Shown here: one piece after another, positions 9,131-17,303 of the stretch | Numbering within the stretch: position 1 is the stretch's first letter | Layout: each line of letters begins with the position of its first letter | Assembly (NCBI RefSeq): GCF_004022705.2 | Contig: NZ_RZOY02000016.1 | Span: forward strand, 1 to 64,000 | Direction: 5' to 3' | Length of the DNA: 64,000 bases | Source: Mesorhizobium sp. M2D.F.Ca.ET.226.01.1.1 | GTDB lineage: Bacteria; Pseudomonadota; Alphaproteobacteria; Rhizobiales; Rhizobiaceae | Translations under genes and position numbers: made by a program | The notes under the pieces: model-generated | The model's database searches: none | What the model was told of the DNA's origin: nothing | The model's input: the letters and a program-made list of their open reading frames with translations, nothing else

Positions 9131-9352
9131 ACCCCAGTCCCCGCTAGACTTGGGACAGTAGCAACGACACGGATAAATACAATGGGCCTACTGACGATTC
9201 TTTGAGTAGCTTCGACGTTCCAAATATTACCTTAATAGCCAGCAGAACTGCTGGCCTCAGAGCTCCGGAAGCGGAGCCACAAAGGCAAAAAGGGGATGGA
9301 CATCCCCTTCTCGATTGCCAGGCGAACGCCTGCTTCCGACAGGTCGGAGACC

Positions 9353-9655
9353 TCACCACGATATCTCCAGCTCCGGATACTCCGTCACCGTCGCGATACG
9401 CAGCGGATCCTGCTCAATGAGGGTCGGACGCCAGATGTAGTGGAATTGCTCGGAATCCAGCCAGATCTCCAGTTCCTGGGCCGCGGCGGTTTCGGAAAGA
9501 TCAAACGGCAGGTCCTGCACGACGCGATAGTGGCGATGGCCCTGCGTAGCGGCCTCGTCGATCGCTTTGGCGATTGTTGCGGGCTTGAAGAGTTGGCTTG
9601 CGTAGAACTTCCTCGTTTTGAAGGCCATGAGGAAATTGCCTTCCGCGCGTTTCAT
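9353..9655 (-). CDS. Hypothetical protein coupled to a recombinase
   Basis: A 100-residue protein (MKRAEGNFLMAF... to ...YPELEISW). Its ATG overlaps the TGA of the upstream recombinase gene in an ATGA junction, so the two are co-translated. The sequence is soluble, with many W, Y and F residues in the second half. No family is recognised. Tight coupling suggests an accessory to the recombinase or to the element. Confidence 0.65.
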   Translation of the reverse strand: MKRAEGNFLMAFKTRKFYASQLFKPATIAKAIDEAATQGHRHYRVVQDLPFDLSETAAAQELEIWLDSEQFHYIWRPTLIEQDPLRIATVTEYPELEISW

Positions 9656-10527
9656 CAGAAAGCACTCCCGAGGTAAGTGTCGGTGATTTTGAGGCGCCCG
9701 TGGCCAAGCTCGGCCGAGATCTTGTGGCGGGCCGCGCGGTCGGCGGCGCGTTCGTTGCTGTCCATGTCGGCCCAGCGCTTGCCGCCGGCCAGTGGGCAGG
9801 GCCGACCGGTCAAGGCGCGGTAGCGCTGCTGGGCATAGGCATGCCGCAGGCCATGGGTGTTGCGTAGGCCTGCTTTGAGGGTCTGGTATTCGAACCGCTT
9901 GAGGTGCTCGACATAGGTCATTTGCGCCGGGATGAGCGAGCCCCGGCCGGGTACAAGCCTTTTGGCTTCCTGGAGCACCTGCTGCTGTTCCAGCGTGGTG
10001 ATCGGTATGGTTCTGGCGCGACCGCCCTTCGTCCAACTGGCCTTCAGGGCGATATGGTCGCCCCGGATGGCTTCCTCCGGCTGGAACTTCATGGCTTCCT
10101 CGCGCCGCAGGCCGAACGCGGACTGGAGCAGTAGGGAGGTCTGAATATAGGGGCACTCGATGTCGCCGTGCTTGGCGGGGTCGAGGACCTGTGCGCGGTT
10201 GCGGGTGACCTCGCCGCGTTCGGCGACGCCGTACGCGGCATTGTCACGGTTGACGACGTTGGGCTTATTGATCTTCTCCGCCCACCACCGCAACCAGGTG
10301 AGTCGGTTGCGGACACTGGCGTCGGTGGTGTCGCCGTCCAGCCAGCGCTCGACAAGCGCCTCGACGTGCTTGGGTTTAAGGGAGCTCGCGGCCGGCAATT
10401 TGTAGCCGAGATCCGCGAGGTCATTCGCCATTGCGGTCAGGCCGCGCCGGCGGTTGTTCTGAGTGCCGTAAGAGCCATCCCGGTTGCGTTGGCACAGCCG
10501 CACCAGGTCCATGGTTAGATCGTCCAT
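9655..10527 (-). CDS. Integrase-domain (XerC-like, ICE-type) recombinase
   Basis: A 290-residue protein of the short tyrosine-recombinase group found in proteobacterial integrative elements (Integrase_1 type). An SAM-like N-terminal part (RNRDGSYGTQNNRRRGL) precedes a catalytic domain with R in FGLRREEAMKF, a TKGGRARTIPI strand, and HGLRHAYAQQRY as box II. The C-terminal LGHGRLKITDTYLGS supplies the nucleophilic tyrosine. It reads opposite to the first integrase and is followed by a coupled 100-residue gene. It could serve element resolution or act as a second integrase. Confidence 0.88.
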   Translation of the reverse strand: MDDLTMDLVRLCQRNRDGSYGTQNNRRRGLTAMANDLADLGYKLPAASSLKPKHVEALVERWLDGDTTDASVRNRLTWLRWWAEKINKPNVVNRDNAAYGVAERGEVTRNRAQVLDPAKHGDIECPYIQTSLLLQSAFGLRREEAMKFQPEEAIRGDHIALKASWTKGGRARTIPITTLEQQQVLQEAKRLVPGRGSLIPAQMTYVEHLKRFEYQTLKAGLRNTHGLRHAYAQQRYRALTGRPCPLAGGKRWADMDSNERAADRAARHKISAELGHGRLKITDTYLGSAF

Positions 10528-10970
10528 CTTGCTCGCTTCTTATTTTTGGCTGAGTGTTGATGGCCGATGCACGTCCGTAGATCGTGACACCCCGCGAAGG
10601 TCATTCGCGGCATGGCCGGAATGCGTAGTCTTCCTTACGGTATGAGCCTCCCGAGCCAGCCGGATGGCTGGCCGAAGTGGTTTGCCCTGTTGGGCATCCG
10701 GTCACCGAGAGGTCGAGACCGGAGATGTGCCCGCCGCGGCGGCGCACGAATGGGTTGAGCAGGCATGGTGTGCTCTCCTTTTGCTTGGGAAATGGTCGGG
10801 TGAGATGGTTCAGGCAGTGTTTGCCTGCCGGGATAGTGGACGGCGCCGCCTGCCAATGGCCAGCGCATCACGCTGGAAATGATGTTCCGCTGCACAAGCG
10901 AGCCGCAGCGTCATTTGCAGGTCATGCGGCAGCGTTTGCGCTAACCCTTTGTCTACCGTGGGTTTGAGTG

Positions 10971-11010
10971 CGGTCTGTCACTCCCCAATTTATTGGCGAG
11001 TGACAGACCG
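10971..11010. repeat. Near-perfect long inverted repeat (hairpin/cruciform)
   Basis: Arm 10971-10983 (CGGTCTGTCACTC) pairs perfectly with 10998-11010. After one mismatch, four more pairs (10985-10988 with 10993-10996) close on a TTTA loop. There is no T tract, so it is not a typical terminator. An operator, a cruciform site or a second transfer-related site is possible. Confidence 0.75.
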
Positions 11011-11023
11011 CCGGCCGGCGGGT

Positions 11024-11044
11024 GTCGGACATCCTATGTCCGAC
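11024..11044. repeat. Perfect 9-bp palindrome
   Basis: GTCGGACAT (11024-11032) and its complement (11036-11044) are separated by CCT. It lies 13 bases from the larger inverted repeat and may be a regulator-binding site. Confidence 0.6.
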
Positions 11045-11342
11045 CGGCCACGCCATGGCGTTGCCGAAGGCGCGGTCGGCGGTGGGCCCGCCGGCTCTGT
11101 CGTTTCCGGTTGCGCGGATCGGTCCGCTCCCGAGCGGCCCGGTCCGAAGCGCGGTGCCTATTCGTTGCATCGGGCGAGCTGCTGTGCCGTGATGGGTCCA
11201 GGGGTTGCCTTCGCATGTGACCTCTGCTGTCGCCGGCGGTGATGGCGTCGCCTTCGCTCATTGGCAGGTGTTCGGCCTTTCAAGGCTTTTCCGTTGATTG
11301 AACGGCCCGAATGGATGTCCGGTTCTGACCGGCGCGTCCGCC

Positions 11343-11461
11343 TTGTCCCGTTCCTGCCCGCTCCTTCGCTATCGCTCCCGTGTTGGGGACAAGCCAGCCG
11401 TGCCGCCGGTCGATTTGGGAACCGTCCTTCGGGACAGATCAATCAACCAAAGGAAAAGACC
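11343..11461 (+). promoter_or_regulatory. Structured 5' leader, copy 1
   Basis: This leader is closely similar to 30150-30268. TTGTCCC (11343-11349) can pair with GGGACAA (11386-11392). A second hairpin, GTCC-TTCG-GGAC (11424-11435), lies 26 bases before the ATG. In the other copy its loop is TCCG while the stem is kept. The two copies stand before paralogous genes, so this looks like a conserved cis element, RNA or operator. Confidence 0.6.
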
Positions 11462-11683
11462 ATGAAAGACAATCAGAACACCAAGACTGCCAAGACCGAG
11501 GCGAAATCCCCGACCTACCACGCCTACACCGTGCGGGACGCCAAGGCTGAAGGCCAGAAAGCCTTCTGGACGCGCATTGGGGCCTTCTTCGCCCACGATG
11601 ACGGCGAGGGCGGCACGCTCATCCTCGAGGCCCTGCCGCTCGACGGGCGCATTGTCCTCCGCGCGCCGAAGAACGACGAGTAG
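11462..11683 (+). CDS. Conserved small protein (copy 1 of a repeated cassette)
   Basis: A 73-residue protein (MKDNQNTKTAK...). Its core, YHAYTVRD...FWTRIGAFFAHDD, is nearly identical to that of the protein at 30269-30484. A good AAAGGAAAAG ribosome site precedes ATG. The composition suggests a compact beta-rich domain. Small proteins like this are common in rhizobial islands and plasmids, beside DUF2958 genes as here, but their role is not known. Confidence 0.8.
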   Translation: MKDNQNTKTAKTEAKSPTYHAYTVRDAKAEGQKAFWTRIGAFFAHDDGEGGTLILEALPLDGRIVLRAPKNDE

Positions 11684-11692
11684 GAGGCGCCG

Positions 11693-11815
11693 ATGCAGGT
11701 CTTGACCCAAGACCTGCACGACCTGCTGCTGGCGAATGGTCGCCAGCAGCAGCCCTTCGCGGCGCACGCATGAAATCGACTTTGTTCCTTTGTATAACTG
11801 TTTAGCCCCCCTGTA
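11693..11815 (+). pseudogene. Truncated, frameshifted DUF2958 gene
   Basis: The frame starts MQVLTQDL and matches the first 20-odd residues of the intact DUF2958 protein at 30494, including LLANGRQQQP. It meets a TGA at 11771-11773. After a shift of frame the homology continues (EIDFVP), then fades by about 11815. The second gene of the cassette is therefore broken in this copy. Confidence 0.75.
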
Positions 11816-11899
11816 CGCCACTTGTAGTGGCGGCCTGCGGGGCACACCTGTGGCGATATGGTATGCTTCACGGCAGGGGGGTGGGTGACGGGACAGCCC

Positions 11900-12817
11900 T
11901 CACGAAGCCGCCTTGCTCCAATCAATGGAGAACCCGGCCGCCGCGAGTTCTTTTGCTAGTTTTAGGCGCCAGGCGCCATAGTCGTCGAGTACCTCCCACA
12001 CCCAGCCTTGAATGTCCGAGGGAAGCTCGACATCGCCCTTCTTCAGAGCCAACACATGTTCGCGGCCGAGGCGACCAACGAAATAGCCCCATTCGAATAT
12101 GACGTTCTGGCGAGCCCTTGGGCTCGCAATAGATCCCGTCTTCGCGCCCTCATCGTCCGGCGTGAGCAACACCACAGCGTAGCCGACGTCGCTGTTCGCT
12201 TCGAACTTCTCGATGATCGTACCACCCCGGTTTGCTTGCTCATGGAGCACAATCGCCTCAAACCCGAGACGCTCCAAATGCCTGGCTACGGCTTCCCGTG
12301 CTGCATCGTCATGGCCGTGAACGACGAAGACCTTGCGTGGTCGGTCGGGCTTCAAAGCGGTGTGGGAGGGCTGGGGATTCTCGAGTTCGCATGTCACGGG
12401 TCGACGGTCGACGACTTCGTTTTCGCTAATCGTGACAACTTCCTCACCGAACTCCGTCACATCGTTTAGTCGTCCATCCTGGGCTGACGCCGCCTTGAAC
12501 GCCGATCGCTCCTTTTCGCCGATGTTGGCCGTGGCGCCACTGCGGTAGATTTCGCCTGCCCGGGTAACAATAGCCGATTGCAATGACATGCCATCCGGGG
12601 TTCTGGCGTCAGGATTCTTCAGGGCGTAGGTAGCGAGTGACGTCGCCCGGGCCATTAGTCCAGATCCTGTGCCCGCGTCTGTGTCCTGGAGATCGAATTC
12701 CAGACGCATAGCCTCAAAGCCTGAGTGACCCTCGACTTTGAGCATATTGGCTGCGGCAATGACCGTCGCTCTCGATGGGAACGGCGGAATGCGTTTGATC
12801 TGTAATTCCTCTCCCAT
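11900..12817 (-). CDS. TIR-like nucleotide-binding protein (PF10137 type)
   Basis: A 305-residue protein from ATG 12817, chosen because GGAGG lies six bases upstream; the longer frame adds 19 residues without such a site. The N-terminal domain (residues 1-100) is uncharacterised and followed by a linker. The C-terminal domain from about residue 162 begins KVFVVHGHDDAAREAVARHL and contains GGTIIEKFE, VLLTPDDEG and FEWGYFVGRLG, the hallmark blocks of the TIR-like family. TIR domains of this kind degrade NAD+ or make signalling nucleotides in several phage-defence systems. No partner gene is adjacent. A defence role is inferred. Confidence 0.8.
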   Translation of the reverse strand: MGEELQIKRIPPFPSRATVIAAANMLKVEGHSGFEAMRLEFDLQDTDAGTGSGLMARATSLATYALKNPDARTPDGMSLQSAIVTRAGEIYRSGATANIGEKERSAFKAASAQDGRLNDVTEFGEEVVTISENEVVDRRPVTCELENPQPSHTALKPDRPRKVFVVHGHDDAAREAVARHLERLGFEAIVLHEQANRGGTIIEKFEANSDVGYAVVLLTPDDEGAKTGSIASPRARQNVIFEWGYFVGRLGREHVLALKKGDVELPSDIQGWVWEVLDDYGAWRLKLAKELAAAGFSIDWSKAAS

Positions 12818-12961
12818 ATAGTCCTCCGGAGTCTCTGAGCGCGAAGCGTTAGCAGTTGCAGGTCGATCCGCCAACGGTCGGTCCCGGTGCTGCCGTCTAT
12901 CTCGACGCCCGATCCCCAGAGGACTGTTATTCAGAAAATAACGAAGGACGCTAAGGCATTT

Positions 12962-15478
12962 CTACGGACGGCAGTAGTAGGGTCGACCATTGACCATCTT
13001 CATGATGCCGTAGGCGCCAGGACCGCAAGTGGCCGGCGGACCGTCGGCCAGTTGCAGGATTGTGGCGGAGACGGTGCCGGAGACGTCGAGGCTGGCGGCG
13101 GGATTGGTGACGCCGACGCCGACGTTGGTAGCGAAATAGGCTCTGCTGCCGCTTACAGTACCTGTCGTGGAGATGCCGCTCGCGACCCAGACGCCGTTGT
13201 AGTAGTAGCCGGTGGTGACCCCGGATTCGGTAATGGAAATGCTGTTGGTGTTGCCGTTGGCGACAACCTGAGCGGTGCCGGAGACGATACGGTCGGAGCC
13301 CGCTGCGATGACGCCGGTAAGGCCCGAGCCATCACCATAGAAGTGCGTGGCCGAGATGTTGGCAAAGTAGCCGGTGGTGGCGCTGACTGTGCCGTTGCGA
13401 GTGGCGTCGATGTAGGACGCGGAGACGTTGGTGGTGCTTACGCCCTTACCGACGTAGACCCCGGCGGTGGAGACCTCCACCACGTTGCCATCACCGAGGA
13501 CGACTTGATTGGATTTGTTGGGCTGGGCGTTGAAGCCGACGCCGGTGACGTTGCTGTAGGTGTTTGAGACGGAAGCGTTCTGGACGGCATAGGCACCAAG
13601 GGCCGTGACGTTGGAGGCCAGGTTGTTCCTCCCCGCGAGATAGCCCACGGCGACGGTATTGAGGCCGGTATTGTATTGACCCGCGTAGGATCCGATTACG
13701 GTAGAGTTAGACCCCGTATTGTACTTCCCGGCGGCAACTCCCATCGCCGCTAGGGCGTAGCCGGAGTTCAGCTGTCCAGCTTCCTCACCCACAGCCGTCA
13801 CGTAAGCGGACGTATTATCCTTGCCGGCGAAATAGCCGACGCCCGTAAGGTGAGTCATGGTGTTGTTCTGGCCGGCAAAGCCACCGACCAAGGTGGAATA
13901 ATCCCCGGTGTTAAGCTGCCCTGCGGCATAGCCGAAGGCGGAGAGATAGAGGCCGGTATTGGTCTGGCCTGCCAGGTACCCCCCCGCCGTTATGCTGTTG
14001 CCCGTATTGTTCTGGGCGGCATAGGTACCCATTGCGGTGACATTGGTGCCGCTGTTGTTCTGGGCGGCGTAGGCACCCGTAGCTGCAGTGTTGGCGCCAG
14101 CATTGCTATAGCCGGCGTAGGTTCCTACCAGCGAGGCCGTGCTGCCGGTATTCTGGTAGCCGGCGCCATAGCCGAGTGCCGTTACATTGCCAGCGTTGTT
14201 AAGGCGTGCTGCCGAGGCGCCCAAAGCCGTGACGCCGGTGCCGGAGCTGCTAAGGCCGGCACCGCTGCCCAGGACCACGACGTTGGTGCCGGTGACGATA
14301 TCGAGCAGGCCGCGAACGGAGAGATTGCCGTTGGGGCTGAGGGTGGCGACAGAGGTGCCGGAGGTAAGGCGGTCGGTGACCGTGCTGATGCCGGTGAGGC
14401 CGGACCCGTTGCCGACGAAGTTGGTGGCGGAGACGGTACCGGAGACTTCAAGAGCGGTGGTTGGGGTTGCGGTGCCGATACCGACTTGCCCGGTGCCGAG
14501 GATGCGCATTAGCTCGGACCCGCCAGCCATAAAGTAATGGTTACGGGCACTGTTGTAGCTGCTGTAGTAGAGGTTGCCGCTGGACCCGTTAACGCTCGAA
14601 TAGAGGCCTGTTATGTCGCTGAGGCGAATTATGGGCGAAGAACCCATAATGTTGAGCGACGTGCTGGGGGTTGCCGTGCCGATGCCGACATTGCTGCTGA
14701 AGTACCCGGTGGTGCCGGAGATGCCACCGGTGGTGCTGACCCCTTTGCCGACGTAGACGCCGGCTGTGCTCACTTCAACAACGTTGCCGTTTCCCAGAAC
14801 CACCTGGTTGGACTTGTCGGCGGTATAAACGGCATAGCCCAGCAGGGTGACGTTGCTGTAGGTGTTGGACGTGCCTGCCCAGCCCCCGACGGCGGTAACG
14901 TTGTTGCCGGTGTTGGTCTGGGCGGCGGCATGGCCAACCGCTGTGAGCGCGGTGCCGCTATTATACTGGCCCGCGTAATCGCCAACTCCCACGACGTTTG
15001 GGCCAGCATTGCCGTACCCAGCCGACTTCCCCACCAATGTAACGGCGCTTCCGGTATTGGTCATGCCGGCGTTGGTGCCAACGGCAACGACATTGGTGCC
15101 GGAATTGGTCGACCCTGCGTTGTTGCCGATCGCGACCACATTCGTGCCGGTCACGATTTCGAGCCTCCCGGAGATGGTCAGGACACCGTTGCGGTCGATA
15201 ACCGCCGAACTTGTGCCGCTAACGATGCGATCGGTTGTAAGCGTGAGGCCGGTCAGGCCGGATCCGTCGCCGACGAACGTGCCGGTAATGGTCGAGCCGC
15301 TGACAACCGGCGCGTCGGAAGGACATCCAATGTCGCCCCGTGAGGCTTCTCCATAGCAAAGCCGGTTGCCGGTGATGCCCATGGTGGTGGAGACGTTGAC
15401 GACTGCGCCCCAGTCCTGCGCCCACGCCGGCCCTGCCACCAGCACGGCGGGGATCAAGAGGCGGAAAAGGAGGCGCAT
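12962..15478 (-). CDS. Large secreted repeat protein (adhesin or pilus-tip/fibre-like)
   Basis: An 838-residue protein with a clear signal peptide (RLLFRLLIPAVLVAGPAWAQ). The body is made of about 22-residue repeats of the form VTALGxxAGxxNTG, in two blocks near residues 110-225 and 400-625. Between and after them lie segments resembling fibre proteins (VGIGTATP, LDVSGTVSAT, GDGSGLTG) and two copies of NQVVLGxGNVVEVSTAGVYV. The repeats recall YadA-head or phage-fibre beta structures. The C-terminus GRPYYCRP carries a cysteine, as in some pilus-tip adhesins. No autotransporter anchor or S74 chaperone is evident. A prepilin-like gene lies 1.8 kb upstream on the same strand. Confidence 0.75.
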   Translation of the reverse strand: MRLLFRLLIPAVLVAGPAWAQDWGAVVNVSTTMGITGNRLCYGEASRGDIGCPSDAPVVSGSTITGTFVGDGSGLTGLTLTTDRIVSGTSSAVIDRNGVLTISGRLEIVTGTNVVAIGNNAGSTNSGTNVVAVGTNAGMTNTGSAVTLVGKSAGYGNAGPNVVGVGDYAGQYNSGTALTAVGHAAAQTNTGNNVTAVGGWAGTSNTYSNVTLLGYAVYTADKSNQVVLGNGNVVEVSTAGVYVGKGVSTTGGISGTTGYFSSNVGIGTATPSTSLNIMGSSPIIRLSDITGLYSSVNGSSGNLYYSSYNSARNHYFMAGGSELMRILGTGQVGIGTATPTTALEVSGTVSATNFVGNGSGLTGISTVTDRLTSGTSVATLSPNGNLSVRGLLDIVTGTNVVVLGSGAGLSSSGTGVTALGASAARLNNAGNVTALGYGAGYQNTGSTASLVGTYAGYSNAGANTAATGAYAAQNNSGTNVTAMGTYAAQNNTGNSITAGGYLAGQTNTGLYLSAFGYAAGQLNTGDYSTLVGGFAGQNNTMTHLTGVGYFAGKDNTSAYVTAVGEEAGQLNSGYALAAMGVAAGKYNTGSNSTVIGSYAGQYNTGLNTVAVGYLAGRNNLASNVTALGAYAVQNASVSNTYSNVTGVGFNAQPNKSNQVVLGDGNVVEVSTAGVYVGKGVSTTNVSASYIDATRNGTVSATTGYFANISATHFYGDGSGLTGVIAAGSDRIVSGTAQVVANGNTNSISITESGVTTGYYYNGVWVASGISTTGTVSGSRAYFATNVGVGVTNPAASLDVSGTVSATILQLADGPPATCGPGAYGIMKMVNGRPYYCRP

Positions 15479-15765
15479 AAGTCACTGTACCGCAACCTTA
15501 ACCGGTTGGCGTCGCTCCTGACGCCAAATGGGGCAACCGTCGTTGCGGGTTCGCCACTGCTGTGATTAAGGATGATGAGCGTGAGGTAGGCAAGCGAGAA
15601 GCCGAGCGTCAGTCCGAAGCCCGGAAATGACGCTCGGCTGTCTGAACCGGCACCCCGCTTTAGCGGGTGCTGTGGTCATGCTGTTCTGGATCGTCCCCTC
15701 TATTCAATGGCTAGGCGCAGTCGCATTCGGCCGGTATGCCCATGAGGCTTACCGGCCGTCCGGCC

Positions 15766-16794
15766 TCACTTGGCCGGCTTGTAGATCTGGTCGAATATAC
15801 CACCGTCGCCGAAATGGTAAGGCTGCGCCTTCTTCCAGCCGCCGAATTGCGGGTCGTCGATGGTGACCAGCTTGATCGCGGGCAGCTTGGCGAGGTCCTC
15901 GGCCGGCACCAGTTCGGGCTTGGCGGGGCGATAATGGTTCTTGGCGATGATGGTCTGGCCTTCCTTCGAATAGAGATAGGAAAGATAGGCCTTGGCCACC
16001 TTGCGCGTGCCCTTGGCGTCGACATTGGCGTCGACGACGGCGACCGGCGGCTCGGCCAGGATCGAGGTCGGCGGGTAGACGATGTCGAGATTGTCGGCGC
16101 CGAATTCGTCGAGCGCCAGATAGGCGTCGTTTTCCCAGCCGATCAGCACGTCGCCCAGGCCCTTTTGCGCGAAGGTGACGGTCGAACCGCGAGCGCCGCT
16201 GTCGAGCACCGGGGCGTTGGCATAGAGCTTGCTAATAAATTCCTTGGTCTTGGCTTCGTCATTGCCGTCATGCGCGTTGGCATAGGCCCAGGCCGCGAGA
16301 TAGTTCCAGCGGGCGCCGCCCGAGGTTTTCGGGTTCGGCGTGATCACCTGCACGCCGTCCTTGACCAGGTCGCTCCAGTCATGGATGCCCTTGGGATTGC
16401 CCTTGCGCACCAGGAAGATGATGGTCGATGTGTAAGGCGCGGAATTGTTTTCGAATTTCTTGCGCCAGTCGGGATTGATCTTTTTCGACTTCGAGACGAT
16501 GGCGTTGATGTCGCCTTCGAGCGCCAGGGTCACCACGTCGGCGTTGAGGCCGTCGATGACCGCACGGGCCTGCGCGCCCGATCCGCCATGCGACTGCTGG
16601 ATGGTGACGGTTTCGCCGGTTTCTGCCTTCCAGTGCGCGGCGAAGGCCTCGTCATAGGCCTTGTAGAGCTCACGTGTCGGGTCGTAGGACACGTTGAGGA
16701 TGGTGGTGTCGGCAAACGCGAAACTGAGCGTGCCGAACTGGACGGCCCCTGCGAGTAAAGGGGCAAGTAGCCATGTCTTGAGAGATCGAGTCAT
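15766..16794 (-). CDS. Sulfate ABC transporter periplasmic binding protein
   Basis: A 342-residue protein with a signal peptide from ATG 16794 (MTRSLKTWLLAPLLAG). The mature part shows LNVSYDPTRELYKAYDEAF, HGGSGAQARAVIDGL, and the C-terminal DGGIFDQIY of the Sbp/CysP group. It should capture sulfate or thiosulfate in the periplasm and deliver it to a CysTWA transporter. No permease or ATPase gene is adjacent, so it is an orphan here. It would have to work with a transporter encoded elsewhere. Confidence 0.9.
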   Translation of the reverse strand: MTRSLKTWLLAPLLAGAVQFGTLSFAFADTTILNVSYDPTRELYKAYDEAFAAHWKAETGETVTIQQSHGGSGAQARAVIDGLNADVVTLALEGDINAIVSKSKKINPDWRKKFENNSAPYTSTIIFLVRKGNPKGIHDWSDLVKDGVQVITPNPKTSGGARWNYLAAWAYANAHDGNDEAKTKEFISKLYANAPVLDSGARGSTVTFAQKGLGDVLIGWENDAYLALDEFGADNLDIVYPPTSILAEPPVAVVDANVDAKGTRKVAKAYLSYLYSKEGQTIIAKNHYRPAKPELVPAEDLAKLPAIKLVTIDDPQFGGWKKAQPYHFGDGGIFDQIYKPAK

Positions 16795-16821
16795 TGGGGT
16801 CTCCGTTTGCGATCTCATCAA

Positions 16822-17264
16822 TCTACTAATTTAGTAGGAATTAGAAATGCGCCGCCGCTTCGTTTTTGGACCATTCGCGATTAGGTCATTCCAATTCGTC
16901 CGGAGGAAACGAAATGGATTACTCGCGGGAATGGAACTGAAAGCCCTCGTCCAGAATCTTGCGAGCAGGCAAACTGATGATGGCGGCAGCCAAATTGCAT
17001 CCAACAGTTCGGACCTGGTTGAGCGCTGGTAGCTGTGCCAGACCAGCTCATCGGCAGAGAGCCCGAGAAGTGCAGCGAGCTGATCGGGGAGATCACCGGC
17101 GTCTGATTGCGCGGTCCGTCCGGCGACGTTCACGGCTGGCGAAATGGGGCTTTCGCGTGCGTAACCTGCGGAGACAATAGGGCTAACAGAGGGCAAGGCT
17201 AACCGCCCGCTTTCGCGCTTTGTTCTCGTGCGTAAGTAAAAACTAATATGCAATCGGCGCACGT
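16822..17264. other. Non-coding stretch between the sulfate-binding and pilin genes
   Basis: No gene is supported. The left part should carry the promoter of the sulfate-binding gene, and the right end holds the pilin terminator. A minus-strand frame of 156 codons crosses it but has no family features. Confidence 0.5.
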
Positions 17265-17290
17265 AAATGCCGCCCCTTGAGGCGGCATTT
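17265..17290 (-). terminator. Terminator of the prepilin-like gene
   Basis: A perfect ten-base-pair stem (17265-17274 with 17281-17290) has a six-base loop and lies 13 bases beyond the stop of the minus-strand prepilin gene. It is terminator-like with short A/T flanks. Confidence 0.75.
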
Positions 17291-17303
17291 GGCAGAACCA
17301 ACG

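Larger units (their letters stand above)
10528..11342. other. Long non-coding stretch with two strong inverted repeats
   Basis: No convincing gene lies in this GC-rich interval. It contains a near-perfect 18-bp-stem hairpin (10971-11010) and a 9-bp palindrome (11024-11044), listed separately. The left part should hold the promoter of the recombinase gene, which reads leftwards from 10527. Confidence 0.6.

Noticed and set aside
10677..10967. Plus-strand 96-codon frame in the gene-free region
   Set aside because: Cysteine-, tryptophan- and arginine-rich composition typical of non-coding GC-rich DNA; no recognisable domain.
12887..15343. Long plus-strand frames and regularly spaced DNA repeats that could suggest a CRISPR-like array
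   Set aside because: The periodicity is about 66 bases and matches the 22-residue protein repeat of the minus-strand gene; repeats are degenerate and lack constant repeat-spacer structure.
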